From: Clostridium sp. CAG:253
Lineage (GTDB): Bacteria > Bacillota > Clostridia > Lachnospirales > Lachnospiraceae
Reading direction: 5' to 3'
Assembly: GCA_000436755.1 (NCBI GenBank)
Contig: FR887325.1
Coordinates: 447 to 27,859 of the forward strand
DNA length: 27,413 nt
Positions within the stretch are counted from its first letter, which is position 1, and each line of letters begins with the position of its first letter. Position numbers and translations under genes: made by a program. Positions 16,873 to 26,101 of this stretch are shown in pieces. The notes under the pieces are model-generated. The model ran no database searches. It was not told where the DNA came from and worked only from the letters and a program-made list of their open reading frames with translations.

Positions 16873-18123
16873 CTATGACCCAAAATAATTGCTGTCAAAT
16901 CCTGTTTTTTCAGATTTCTTCTCTTTTTGTTCCTCCTTAACATTTGCCTTCTGATACTGATTTGAATTTTCCTGTTTTGTAAATGCTGCGTTACTGCCTG
17001 CATTCCCGCTATTTGGATTACTGCTAAATATATCCTTTACATCTCTATTCTTATCGTATCCATTTGGATTGCCGAAAATATCATCATCAGACATTCCAAG
17101 CTGGCTCTCCATTTCTTTTTTAAGTTCCTCAAACTCAATTTCATTCTGGCTTGGCTGTTCACTCTTTTCTATAAGTTTTCCTTTACTTTCAAGATGTTTT
17201 CCAATCACCACAATAGCAATAATAAGCACTATTGTAACAGCAAAACCGCCCTCCATGCCAAATGTTCCACCGTTTATTACTGTAGCTCCTCCATCAGCTG
17301 CTGTTGATGTAAATATTGAACTTGTAATCTTATTGCCACTGACACTTATTCCGTAAAGGTTTCCCTGAACAAAATTCCATATGCTGTGGAACGCTCCAAC
17401 TATCCATATATTTTCACAATCAGCAAACAGCAATGCGGCAAAAAGACCATATAAAAACAGATTAAATATTGCAAATCCGTCTACTCCCACATTCATTCCA
17501 TGAAGCATTGCAAAAAATACTGCACTAAATATTGCAGAATTTATTACATGGTATCTTCTGGTAAGTGAAACGAAAAGATAACCCCTGCAAAGAACCTCTT
17601 CTGCCATTCCCTGAATCATATATCCGATAAAATAACCTGCGATATAAACTACCGGAATATTCTGTGTAATACCGTCAAAAGTGATGCTCTTTGTCACAAT
17701 ACAGATAAGATATGCAACTGAAAAAATCACAAGTGCAAAAAACATTCCCTTTAAATAATTTAAAACAGCGCCTTTTTTCTTGAAGCCAAGTGTGTTTAAT
17801 TTTCTCTTTTCCACAAACCGGCAATACAGACATACAATTACAATAATCAACAACTCTGAGATAAGTGTGACTATCGTCATCCACTCAGGCATATCCGATA
17901 TAAGCTGCATCATTTTATTTATGTCCGGCTGACCGGAAGTTATCATCTTTATATACTCATTATTTCCAAGCATATTAAACATCATAGCCGGAACCTGAAT
18001 AATTCCACCAGCCATAGAACCTACTATGAATAACACTATAGCAATACAAATCTCTCCAAATATTCCATGCCCTCTCTTTACTGCTGCTGCCTGCATAAAT
18101 TTAGGTTTTCTTATCTCTTTCAT
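16873..18123 (-). CDS. CPBP-family intramembrane protease with long cytoplasmic tail
   Basis: A 416-residue membrane protein of the CPBP (Abi, CAAX-protease-like) family. The three catalytic motifs are intact: AEEVLCRG with Glu175, Glu176 and Arg180; FFAMLHG with His208; and HSIWNF with His246 and Asn250. About eight membrane helices are visible, including an N-terminal pair and one at about 290-310. The last 95 residues form a charged, Asn/Ser/Lys-rich tail, probably disordered and cytoplasmic, which is longer than usual. The start is 45 bases after trkH, with AAGAG about 10 bases and a better AGAGAGG 18 bases upstream, so initiation may be weak or coupled. Family members process membrane proteins or act in bacteriocin immunity; the substrate here is unknown. 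Confidence 0.9.
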   Translation of the reverse strand: MKEIRKPKFMQAAAVKRGHGIFGEICIAIVLFIVGSMAGGIIQVPAMMFNMLGNNEYIKMITSGQPDINKMMQLISDMPEWMTIVTLISELLIIVIVCLYCRFVEKRKLNTLGFKKKGAVLNYLKGMFFALVIFSVAYLICIVTKSITFDGITQNIPVVYIAGYFIGYMIQGMAEEVLCRGYLFVSLTRRYHVINSAIFSAVFFAMLHGMNVGVDGFAIFNLFLYGLFAALLFADCENIWIVGAFHSIWNFVQGNLYGISVSGNKITSSIFTSTAADGGATVINGGTFGMEGGFAVTIVLIIAIVVIGKHLESKGKLIEKSEQPSQNEIEFEELKKEMESQLGMSDDDIFGNPNGYDKNRDVKDIFSSNPNSGNAGSNAAFTKQENSNQYQKANVKEEQKEKKSEKTGFDSNYFGS

Positions 18124-18168
18124 AATTAAAAAACTCTTGTTCCTCTCTTTTTAAATTTAAATCTTTCT

Positions 18169-19644
18169 CTATTCTCTCATACACTTTCTGTTATTCTTAA
18201 TCTTAAACATTTCCTTCCATATTGCCGGATGGAAAAGAATAAGCAGTGGGAATAATTCCAATCTGCCCGCAAGCATATCAAATATAAGTACAAGTTTTGA
18301 TATTACCGTAAAGTGCCCAAAACTGCATGTAGGTCCCACAAGTGCAAGTCCCGGTCCTATGTTGTTCATCGTTGCCGCTACTGCCGTAAAATTAGTGATA
18401 AAGTCTTTACCCTCAAATGACAATATAAAAATCGAAGCTGCAAATATAATGAAAAATGTTATAAAAAATACATTTACTGAGCGGACAACCTCATGCTCTA
18501 CAGGCTTTTTGTCAATCTGAATCTTTCTTATACATTTTGGATGTATATACGATTCAAGGTCTTTTATAATTGTTTTTACAAGTATGATAAATCTCGATAC
18601 CTTAATTCCACCGCCTGTACTTCCTGCACATGCACCGCAGAACATCAAAAATATAAGTACCGTCTTACATGTCTGCGACCACTTATCAAAATCGACACTT
18701 GAAAATCCTGTTGTCGTTATAATTGATGCGACCTGAAATGATGCTTGTGTTAATGCTTCAAAAAACGATTTTGTCGTGTCTATTATATGAAAACATATAA
18801 TGCCTACAGCCGCTATAATAATGAGAAAATAATATCTTACTTCCTCCATCTTAAATGCTTTCTTAAACTGTTTATACAGAATAAAATAATAGGCATTAAA
18901 ATTAACTCCAAACAGTATCATAAATATAGTAAGCACCCACTGTATATATGGCGAATAACTTGCCGCACTGTCATTTTTTATGCCAAATCCACCTGTTCCG
19001 GCTGTTCCAAATGCCATTGCAAGCGAATCAAACAGTGGCATTCTTCCTATAAGTAAGAATATTATCTGTACTACAGTTAATGTAATATATATAATATACA
19101 ATATCTGTGCCGTATGTTTCACTTTTGGCACAAGCTTTCCAACTGAAGGTCCAGGGCTTTCTGCCCTCATAAGATTTATTCTTGAACCTCCACCAAGAGG
19201 AATTATTGCAAGCAGAAATACAAGAACTCCCATTCCACCAAGCCAGTGAGTAAAGCTTCTCCACATAAGTGAACAATGCGACAATGCCTCAACATCACTT
19301 AATATACTTGCTCCCGTAGTTGTAAATCCTGATACAGTTTCAAAAAGTGCATCTATAAGTGATGGTATCTCTCCTGTTAAAATAAATGGAATGCCACCAA
19401 AAAAACTCATAAATATCCAGCTTAAGGAAGTTGCCACGCATCCCTCTTTCAGATAAAAAACTGAACTGCCTGCTTTTTTATGTGTCATGAGCATACCGAG
19501 TAAAAAAGTAACAATTCCAACACCGAGATAAACAAAGCCCTGTTTTTCTCCATAACAAACCGCAACAATGCACGGAAGCAGCATAAATGCTGCTTCAATC
19601 TTTAAAACACTGCCTAATATATATCTTATAATCGACCTGTTCAT
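18169..19644 (-). CDS. trkH: Trk/Ktr-type potassium uptake channel subunit
   Basis: The 491-residue membrane subunit of a Trk/Ktr potassium uptake system. The four pore loops with selectivity-filter glycines are visible: TTTGAS (108-113), GTAGTGGFG (213-221), TTTGFS near 324 and NNIGPG near 443. GGMGVLVF near 136 and the GSTGGGIKVSR loop near 357 are also typical. Length and helix pattern match TrkH. AGGGAGAT lies about 8 bases before the ATG. It follows trkA by 81 bases on the same strand, so gating subunit and channel are made together. Confidence 0.96.
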   Translation of the reverse strand: MNRSIIRYILGSVLKIEAAFMLLPCIVAVCYGEKQGFVYLGVGIVTFLLGMLMTHKKAGSSVFYLKEGCVATSLSWIFMSFFGGIPFILTGEIPSLIDALFETVSGFTTTGASILSDVEALSHCSLMWRSFTHWLGGMGVLVFLLAIIPLGGGSRINLMRAESPGPSVGKLVPKVKHTAQILYIIYITLTVVQIIFLLIGRMPLFDSLAMAFGTAGTGGFGIKNDSAASYSPYIQWVLTIFMILFGVNFNAYYFILYKQFKKAFKMEEVRYYFLIIIAAVGIICFHIIDTTKSFFEALTQASFQVASIITTTGFSSVDFDKWSQTCKTVLIFLMFCGACAGSTGGGIKVSRFIILVKTIIKDLESYIHPKCIRKIQIDKKPVEHEVVRSVNVFFITFFIIFAASIFILSFEGKDFITNFTAVAATMNNIGPGLALVGPTCSFGHFTVISKLVLIFDMLAGRLELFPLLILFHPAIWKEMFKIKNNRKCMRE

Positions 19645-19725
19645 TTTTTAATATCTCCCTGAATTTTTACTACAATTTTTCTTCTTGACTTTCATTCATG
19701 AATCATCCCTCGCGTTAAGCCCGAT

Positions 19726-21111
19726 CTACTCTAAAATATCGAGAATAGTATTAAATCCTGTCTGTGTCGTCACTATCATGACTGTATCATTTACCTGTAT
19801 GAAATCCTGTCCTGTCGGAATGATAATTCTGCCGTTTCTGTTTATAAATGAAATAAGAACTCCTTTTTTAATATTAAGCTCCATAATTGCTTTGTTTGTA
19901 ACTGCCGACGCTTCTTCAACAGAAAATTCAATTGCTTCAACTCTCGAATCGCAAAGCTGGTAAAGTGTCTGGATATGGTTATTCTTTGATGCATTCTTTG
20001 CTCTTACATATGCTATTATGGCTTCTGATGTAATATATTGCGGATACATAATACTTCCAAGATCAAGATTATTTATTACATTTTTAAAGTTTGTCCTCGT
20101 TATCTTTGTAATAACTTTAGCATTTGAAACCTGTTTCGCATGAAGTGTGAGCATTATATTTTCCTCATCTATACCTGTAAGAGGTATAAATGACTCAATA
20201 TTTTCTATGCCCTCCTCAAAAAGCACTTCCTCGTCCGAACCGTCTGCATTTATAATAATAGCTTTTGGCAAAAGTATGCTAAGTTCCTCACATCTTGCCT
20301 TATTCTGCTCAATTATCTGAACTGATATTCCCATCGCAATAAGCTGATTTGCAAGATAATATGCTGCTTTTCCTCCGCCTACTATCATTGTATTTTTTAC
20401 CTGTTTCGTTTTTAACCCAAACTTCTGCATAAAACTTTTTACTGTTTTTCTATGCGCAACAAATGACAAAACATCACCATGATGCATCACAAAATCGCCC
20501 CACGGAATATAAACTTCTCCATCTCTTTCTATCATGCAGATAAGAACATTGGCAATTCCTCTCCTGCCAAATTCCTGGATTGACATTCCGTCAAGCATAT
20601 TTCCTTCTGAAATCTTAAATTTGATAAGTTCTGCCTGTCCGTGGGCAAATGAGTTCACCTCAAGTGCCGTCGGAAGACAAAGAATTCTTGTAGCCTCAAT
20701 AGCAGCTTCAAGTTCAGGATTTATTATCATGGTCAGACCAAGTTTTTCCCTTAAATAACTTGCCTCGGTACTGTAATCAGGTGTTCTTACTCTTGCGATA
20801 GTGTCACACCGGCTGACATGTTTTGCAACAGTACAACATAAAAGGTTTAATTCATCTGAATCTGTTACTGCGATAAGAAGGTCGGCAGCTTCTATACCAG
20901 CCTCCATCTGTACGCTGTAGCTTGCTCCGTTTCCGGCAAGCCCCATAATATCGTACTGATTTGCTATCTCCATAACTTTTTCACGATTTCTGTCTATAAT
21001 GGTAATATCATGTCCCTCTTTACTCAACTGTCTTACCAATGCATTTCCAACTTTTCCGCATCCTACAATGATAATGTTGAGTCCTGATTTTACCGCACTT
21101 TTAAATTTCAT
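19726..21111 (-). CDS. trkA: Trk potassium uptake regulatory subunit
   Basis: The 461-residue cytoplasmic gating subunit of the potassium channel, with two RCK units, as in full-length TrkA. The first Rossmann fold begins NIIIVGCGKVG (12-22) with an Asp at the end of the second strand (TIIDRN) for NAD(H). The second begins MIVGGGKAAYYL near 241, with a less strict GxGxxA motif. Each is followed by a TrkA-C domain (about 150-230 and 380-461, the latter ending IPTGQDFIQVNDTVMIV). AAGGAG precedes the ATG by about 9 bases. It is the first gene of a trkA-trkH-CPBP transcript. Confidence 0.96.
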   Translation of the reverse strand: MKFKSAVKSGLNIIIVGCGKVGNALVRQLSKEGHDITIIDRNREKVMEIANQYDIMGLAGNGASYSVQMEAGIEAADLLIAVTDSDELNLLCCTVAKHVSRCDTIARVRTPDYSTEASYLREKLGLTMIINPELEAAIEATRILCLPTALEVNSFAHGQAELIKFKISEGNMLDGMSIQEFGRRGIANVLICMIERDGEVYIPWGDFVMHHGDVLSFVAHRKTVKSFMQKFGLKTKQVKNTMIVGGGKAAYYLANQLIAMGISVQIIEQNKARCEELSILLPKAIIINADGSDEEVLFEEGIENIESFIPLTGIDEENIMLTLHAKQVSNAKVITKITRTNFKNVINNLDLGSIMYPQYITSEAIIAYVRAKNASKNNHIQTLYQLCDSRVEAIEFSVEEASAVTNKAIMELNIKKGVLISFINRNGRIIIPTGQDFIQVNDTVMIVTTQTGFNTILDILE

Positions 21112-21194
21112 TATTTTAATACTCCTTTTTACTATCAGTAAATAATGTCATACAACTCACGATGTCAATACTGTTAAATTATTACGATAGACTT

Positions 21195-21223
21195 ATCCTA
21201 GTACATTATGTCTGTTTTGTCAA
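21195..21223 (-). promoter_or_regulatory. trkA promoter
   Basis: On the minus strand TTGACA (21223-21218), 17 bases, then TAGGAT (21200-21195). The -35 is perfect and the -10 matches 4 of 6. It leaves a leader of about 75 bases before trkA and is back-to-back with the plus-strand promoter at 21260. Confidence 0.65.
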
Positions 21224-21259
21224 AGAATTTTATTTATTTAGGACACCCTCTGCCCTTTC

Positions 21260-21288
21260 TTGACATAAAAACATCATAAGAGTATGCT
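21260..21288 (+). promoter_or_regulatory. Promoter of the 21-residue ORF
   Basis: TTGACA (21260-21265), 17 bases, then TATGCT (21283-21288): perfect -35, 4 of 6 in the -10. The predicted start near 21295 gives a leader of about 34 bases to the ATG at 21329. It may instead make a small RNA. Confidence 0.6.
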
Positions 21289-21328
21289 TTATATTGAACA
21301 GACCTTTCCAAAAGAAGGGAGAATAATA

Positions 21329-21394
21329 ATGAAAAATAATTGTATTGACTTTTCATTTGCTCTGGATACACTAAAAAATAAAATAAAAAATTGA
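21329..21394 (+). CDS. Candidate 21-residue peptide
   Basis: A very short ORF starting MKNNCIDFSFALDTLK and ending in a Lys/Asn-rich tail before TGA. Three signals line up: a promoter at 21260-21288, a strong ribosome site AAGGGAG 7 bases before the ATG, and an ATG in place. A small hairpin, CCTTTC (21303-21308) with GAAGGG (21314-21319), would cover the ribosome site, which suggests control of translation. The stop codon lies in the arm of the inverted repeat at 21389-21445. It could be a real microprotein, a leader peptide, or the surviving start of a lost gene. No function can be assigned. Confidence 0.45.
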   Translation: MKNNCIDFSFALDTLKNKIKN

Positions 21395-21445
21395 TACATC
21401 GTGCGGTATATTTGTAAAACTTACAAACCGCTCAATGTATCAATT
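21373..21445 (-). terminator. Strong terminator of the RND-tetR operon
   Basis: An inverted repeat has an 11-bp outer stem (AATTGATACAT at 21389-21399 with ATGTATCAATT at 21435-21445), then GCGGT/ACCGC and TTGTAA/TTACAA inner stems. On the minus strand it is followed by TTTTTTATTTTATTTTTT. It lies directly after the tetR stop. On the plus strand it could also end the 21-residue ORF transcript, but the T tract there is less clean. Confidence 0.88.
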
Positions 21446-21453
21446 ATCCCCAT

Positions 21454-22077
21454 TTATTTTTTATATTTTTTCTCCAATGTTGCTATTTCATCATAAATGT
21501 TTTTCCGTATTTTTTCTTTATCGATTTCCATATTTTTTCCCATAATAAAAATCTTAAAGAACAATCCAAGACTTATAGAAGCAAATATATTTATCAGTGC
21601 GATTAGCTCATCATCATTTTCCACATTCAATTGATTTTTATCAATATATTTAAACATTATTCCCTTTGGCATATTGGCTTCTTCCTGCTTTCCCTTCATT
21701 GTATCACTGACAATCATATCGAACACCCACGGCTGTGAAAATATTCTTTTCATGCCTTCTACCTTTTCACTGCATTCGGCAGAAATCATAAAATCTATCG
21801 CTTTTCTCATAAAAGAAAATACGTCACCATCACTGTCTTTGATAAAGCTTTCCACAAAACCGAATGCTTCATTTTTATGTGTATTTACAATATAAAGAAA
21901 TATATCTTTTTTATCCTCAAAATACTGATAAAAACTTCCTCTTGGTATCGCCGCCTCTTTTATTATGCGGTTTATGGATGCCGCCTCAAATGAATTTTCA
22001 AGAAACTCACGCTCGGCAGCAGCCATTATCCTTTCTCTTTTTTCATCAGGCAGCCTGTAAAATGTTTCTTTTGGCAT
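21454..22077 (-). CDS. TetR/AcrR family repressor
   Basis: A 207-residue TetR-family regulator. The N-terminal helix-turn-helix is clear: RIMAAAEREFLENSFEAAS, then INRIIKEAAIPRGSFYQYFE (about 35-55) and DKKDIFLYIV. The remaining helical part is a typical ligand-binding and dimer domain. GGAG lies 7 bases before the ATG. It starts 27 bases after the RND gene, so it is the second gene of the operon and would be subject to its own control. The twin palindromes in the RND promoter (26075-26089 and 26107-26125) are the natural binding sites; this link is inferred. The inducer is unknown. Confidence 0.93.
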   Translation of the reverse strand: MPKETFYRLPDEKRERIMAAAEREFLENSFEAASINRIIKEAAIPRGSFYQYFEDKKDIFLYIVNTHKNEAFGFVESFIKDSDGDVFSFMRKAIDFMISAECSEKVEGMKRIFSQPWVFDMIVSDTMKGKQEEANMPKGIMFKYIDKNQLNVENDDELIALINIFASISLGLFFKIFIMGKNMEIDKEKIRKNIYDEIATLEKKYKK

Positions 22078-22104
22078 ACTAAAACTCCATTCTGCTAATC
22101 CTGT

Positions 22105-25100
22105 TTACTCTCCGTCTGTCAAATAGTCCTGTGCCTCATCCGGAATATCATCCATATCATCACTTCCGGTATCTATATCTTTTGGCTGTCTGCGATAGAG
22201 AATATCATACATTATAGGCACAATATAAAGTGTCATAAATGTTGAATATATAAGACCGAAACAAACGACAATAGCCATACCCTGCTGCATCGCATTTCCT
22301 GCGTCCTGTGAGAATACCATTACACTCATTGAAAGTATTGTCGTAAGTGCAGTCATAAGAATAGGACGCATACGTGTTTTACCTGTAGCCACAAGTGCCC
22401 TGCGTTTCTCTACGCCACCGATTCTAAGTCTGTTTGCATAATCAACAAACACAATACCGTTGTTTACAACTGTTCCCATAAGAATCATAAATCCCATCAT
22501 TGACATTGCTGAGATTGACTGACCGAATAACAGAAGTCCAAGCATACCACCTGTAAACGCAAGCGGAATTGTAAATATAATGATAAATGGTGAGAGCAGA
22601 CTCTGGAACTGGGCAACCATAACAAGATATATAAGCAGAAGTCCAAGTGCAAGTGCCTGAACAAGCTGTATCATCATGTCTTTAACCTGTGTTGCCTGAC
22701 CGCCTATCTCGGCTGAATATCCCTCAGGCATATTATATTTATCAATCTTTTTCTGCAGCTGTCTTGAAAGAAGTGTTGCATTCTCGCTTTCATCTACATC
22801 TGCAGAAACCGTAATCATCTGTGACTGATTTTCTCTTGAGAGAGTCTGCGCTGTCTTTCCTTCATCTTTCTTTGCAAATTCTGAAAGTTTGTAAGTCTTT
22901 TTCTTGTCGTTTCCATTTGAATCTTTTGTCGTAGCAGTAATCTCTGCTTTCATAAGATTCTCATAAGTAAGCTCATTTGTTTTGTTTACAAGTTTAACAT
23001 CAACATCCGTATCATCAACATTTAATGTTATTGATGTTTTATCTGTATTTATACGTGCTGCAAGCTGCTGATATATTCCTGCAACAGTAAGTCCTGCATT
23101 TGCAGCCTTATTTTTGTCAAGTGTGAGGTGAAGCTGTTTGCCTGCATCCTCAAGACCGTTTTTTGCACCGTTGCATCCGTCAATATCATTCATCATTTTC
23201 TTGAAGTCATTACTTATATCGACAAGTTTATCCATATCGTCACCGTATATATTGACCTCAAGCCCCTGTTCCATCATACTTCCCATACTGCCGAGTGCTG
23301 ATGATGAAACAGTAAGTTCTTTACACTTTATGTTCTTAGTGTTTTTTTCGATTGTCTTTCTTATCTTTCTAAACTGCTTTGTAGTCTTAATGTTACTCTT
23401 TGTAATTATATTGAATATAAAACTTGTATAATTATCCGATGCCCCGCCAAGCGAACCAGACATGGCACTTGCATTTCCGTCCGTTACTCCGACTTTGTCG
23501 ATTCCATCGACTTTCATTATTGCATTCATTACCTTATCGGCAGTCTTATAAGCACTCTGCTTGCTTTCTTTCTTGTCTACTTCAAGACTGACCGAAATCT
23601 GATTACTCTCCATGCTGTCCATCATTACAAGACCCATGCCTGAAAGTTTCCATACACATACCGCAAGCAATGCTACAGCAATCACAAGCGGAATCATCTT
23701 ATGTTTAAGGAAGAACTCTAGTGATTTTCCATATGCATCCTTTATCTTATCAAACAATTTATGTTTAGGATTTTTGACTTTCTTAAGCATTATGGAACCC
23801 ATAGTCGGTACAACCGTTATGGCTACAAGTAATGATGCTATAAGCGAATATGATATTGTAAATGAGAACGGAATAAGCATCTGGCTTACTGTTCCTGATG
23901 TATATACCATAGGAAGGAATACACATATTGTTGTTATAGTTGACGCTATAATTGGTCCGAGTACCTGTTTTGTTCCCTGTACTGCTGCTCTCGGTGCTGA
24001 AAGCCCCTTATTTCTAAGTCTGTATATATTCTCCATAACAACAACCGAGTTATCAACAAGCATACCTATACCAAGACACAGACCCGCAAGTGACATTACA
24101 TTTATGTTTATTCCCGTAAAGTACATTATAACAAGTGCAAAAAGTACACTGAACGGAATACTGAACGCTACAACTACAGTCGGTCTTACATCTTTAAGGA
24201 ACAATGCCAACACAATAATAGCAAGTATCGCACCCATAACTATACTGCTTAAAACACTTGAAATAATATTCTTGATAAAATCACCCTGGTTGCTCAGAGG
24301 TGTTATTGAAAGACCTTTGTACTTTCCTTCCAATTCCTTAAATGAATCCGTCAGTGCATTTGTAACATCACTTGTACTTGCCGTACTTGATTTATAGATT
24401 GCAAGCATAACAGAGTCTTTTCCATTTATCTTTGCATACTGATCCCCGACATTATCCACTGTGACTACATTTGCGACGTCAGAAATTTTTATGGAACCAA
24501 CACCTTTTACTTTTGTGAGAACCATATTTTTAATCTGTTTTGCACTCTCATAATTCTCACCAATCTGTATAAGCCACTGGTCATCGTTTTTATCATCAAT
24601 ATAACCTGCCGGCATTGAGAAGTTCTGTGCTGTTATAAGCTGTGACAATGTATCAAGAGTGAGAAGTGCATCTAAGTTCGCATTTTCAAGTGCTGCGTCT
24701 TTCGATTCATCAAGCTGCTTTTGTGCATTTTTAAGTTCTTTCTTTGCATTCTCTATCTCTTTTTTTCCTGCCTGCATCTGAGCCTGAGCTGAGCCAAAAC
24801 CGGCTGATGCCTGATAACCACCGGCAACTGCCTGTTCCTGCTTTTTGTCCATACCCTTCATCTTCTGATTTATCTTATCTACCATAGCCTGTGCAACTTT
24901 TATCTCTGTCTTTAAGTTTGCAAGCTCAGTATCTATCTGAGGCATTCTTACTTCAGCAATATTATAAACTTTTTTCATTGATGCAACAGTAAGTTTCTTA
25001 ACAGAATCTCCCTGTCCCATTTTTGTAAGCCATGTTTTAAATTCGTTAAACTCACTCGGATTGTCTATTGCATCTTTAACATCTGAAGGTATAATAATCT

Positions 25101-26076
25101 CGCTCATTTTTGCTGCTTCACCGAGTTTTTCATTAAATGTGGCAAACATTGTATTTAATGACTTGTATGTATCAAGAATTTTGGCATCCTTATACGCTTT
25201 CTTCTCTGCAGAAAGTGCTGCCTTATTTGCCTTTAAACTTGTAAGCGTTGACTCATATGAAGCCTTCATCGCCTGAGCCTGATTTAAAGCAACAGAAGCT
25301 TTTGCAAGTTTACTTGTCGTGTCATCCTGCTTACTGCTTAAATTTCCTTCCTGCTCTTTTAATTTTGAATTTCCCTCGTCTAACTTCTTCTGAGCTTTAT
25401 CTATTTTTTTCTGTGCATCTCTTAATTTTTTATTTGTATGCGTCAGAATATCCTTGTTTACCTTATCTATCTTTTTCTGATTTAAACGTACTTCTATGGT
25501 ATCATTTATATTTCCTGTTTCCGTGATACTTGCAACACCATTTTGTCTCTTTAAATAAGGAATGACAACTTTGTCTGTAAATGCAGTAACATCTTTTATA
25601 TCCTTGCCATCATAGCCTACGCTTACTGACATTGTAGCAAGCATGTCAGCACTTATCTCCATAATATTCGGTGTACCGCAGTCATCAGGCAGGTCAAGTG
25701 AGTTCAAGGCTTTTGACACTCTTACAAGAGCTGCATCCATATCAGTATCATCAGAAAACTCAAGCATTGTCATTCCATAATTGCTGCTTGATGTACTTGA
25801 TACTTTGTTCACACCGCTTATCGTTCCAAGTGCATCCTCAATAGGTTTGGTTACATTATCCTGTACCTTCTGCGGTGATGCGCCAATCTCTGTAGTGATA
25901 ACTGCAAGATATGGCATATCCATATCCGGCATAAGATTTGTCTGCATCTTACTAAGGCTGACACCACCAAATGCCAGAACTATAACAATCGCTACCAAAG
26001 TAAGATACGGTTTTTTAACAAACATTTTTGTCATAATCTTTGCGTTTCCTTTCTCTAAGGTTTCTGAAGCAGACAT
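22105..26076 (-). CDS. RND-family exporter with coiled-coil insert
   Basis: A 1323-residue RND exporter of the AcrB/SwrC type. Membrane helix one is at about 24-43, the large extracytoplasmic porter loop follows, helices 2-6 span about 605-765, a second porter loop about 815-1130, and helices 8-12 lead to an acidic tail. The proton-relay region in helix 4 reads GIGMLVDNSVVVMEN (669-683), with Asp675 kept and the second Asp replaced by Asn. Helix 10 reads GTVVNNGIVFVDYANR, without the AcrB lysine. A Lys/Glu/Gln-rich coiled-coil block of about 270 residues (about 205-475) interrupts the first porter loop. No adaptor or outer-membrane gene is nearby, as expected for one membrane. The start is uncertain: ATG 26076 overlaps an operator, while the in-frame ATG at 26034 (MTKMFVKKPYLT) fits family N-termini and has AAAGGA upstream. 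Confidence 0.93.
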   Translation of the reverse strand: MSASETLEKGNAKIMTKMFVKKPYLTLVAIVIVLAFGGVSLSKMQTNLMPDMDMPYLAVITTEIGASPQKVQDNVTKPIEDALGTISGVNKVSSTSSSNYGMTMLEFSDDTDMDAALVRVSKALNSLDLPDDCGTPNIMEISADMLATMSVSVGYDGKDIKDVTAFTDKVVIPYLKRQNGVASITETGNINDTIEVRLNQKKIDKVNKDILTHTNKKLRDAQKKIDKAQKKLDEGNSKLKEQEGNLSSKQDDTTSKLAKASVALNQAQAMKASYESTLTSLKANKAALSAEKKAYKDAKILDTYKSLNTMFATFNEKLGEAAKMSEIIIPSDVKDAIDNPSEFNEFKTWLTKMGQGDSVKKLTVASMKKVYNIAEVRMPQIDTELANLKTEIKVAQAMVDKINQKMKGMDKKQEQAVAGGYQASAGFGSAQAQMQAGKKEIENAKKELKNAQKQLDESKDAALENANLDALLTLDTLSQLITAQNFSMPAGYIDDKNDDQWLIQIGENYESAKQIKNMVLTKVKGVGSIKISDVANVVTVDNVGDQYAKINGKDSVMLAIYKSSTASTSDVTNALTDSFKELEGKYKGLSITPLSNQGDFIKNIISSVLSSIVMGAILAIIVLALFLKDVRPTVVVAFSIPFSVLFALVIMYFTGININVMSLAGLCLGIGMLVDNSVVVMENIYRLRNKGLSAPRAAVQGTKQVLGPIIASTITTICVFLPMVYTSGTVSQMLIPFSFTISYSLIASLLVAITVVPTMGSIMLKKVKNPKHKLFDKIKDAYGKSLEFFLKHKMIPLVIAVALLAVCVWKLSGMGLVMMDSMESNQISVSLEVDKKESKQSAYKTADKVMNAIMKVDGIDKVGVTDGNASAMSGSLGGASDNYTSFIFNIITKSNIKTTKQFRKIRKTIEKNTKNIKCKELTVSSSALGSMGSMMEQGLEVNIYGDDMDKLVDISNDFKKMMNDIDGCNGAKNGLEDAGKQLHLTLDKNKAANAGLTVAGIYQQLAARINTDKTSITLNVDDTDVDVKLVNKTNELTYENLMKAEITATTKDSNGNDKKKTYKLSEFAKKDEGKTAQTLSRENQSQMITVSADVDESENATLLSRQLQKKIDKYNMPEGYSAEIGGQATQVKDMMIQLVQALALGLLLIYLVMVAQFQSLLSPFIIIFTIPLAFTGGMLGLLLFGQSISAMSMMGFMILMGTVVNNGIVFVDYANRLRIGGVEKRRALVATGKTRMRPILMTALTTILSMSVMVFSQDAGNAMQQGMAIVVCFGLIYSTFMTLYIVPIMYDILYRRQPKDIDTGSDDMDDIPDEAQDYLTDGE

Positions 26077-26089
26077 GACACCCTGTCAT
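26075..26089. promoter_or_regulatory. Operator 2 at the RND start
   Basis: ATGACA, three bases, TGTCAT: a perfect 6-bp-arm palindrome downstream of the predicted transcription start and overlapping the ATG at 26076. Its arms are identical to the core of operator 1, 34 bp away centre to centre. It probably binds the TetR protein of this operon. Confidence 0.72.
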
Positions 26090-26101
26090 ATCACAGACGC
26101 A

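Noticed and set aside
23612..24397. 261-residue plus-strand open frame inside the RND gene
   Set aside because: Antisense to helices 3-7 of the exporter, which are well conserved; hydrophobic antisense frames are common opposite membrane proteins.
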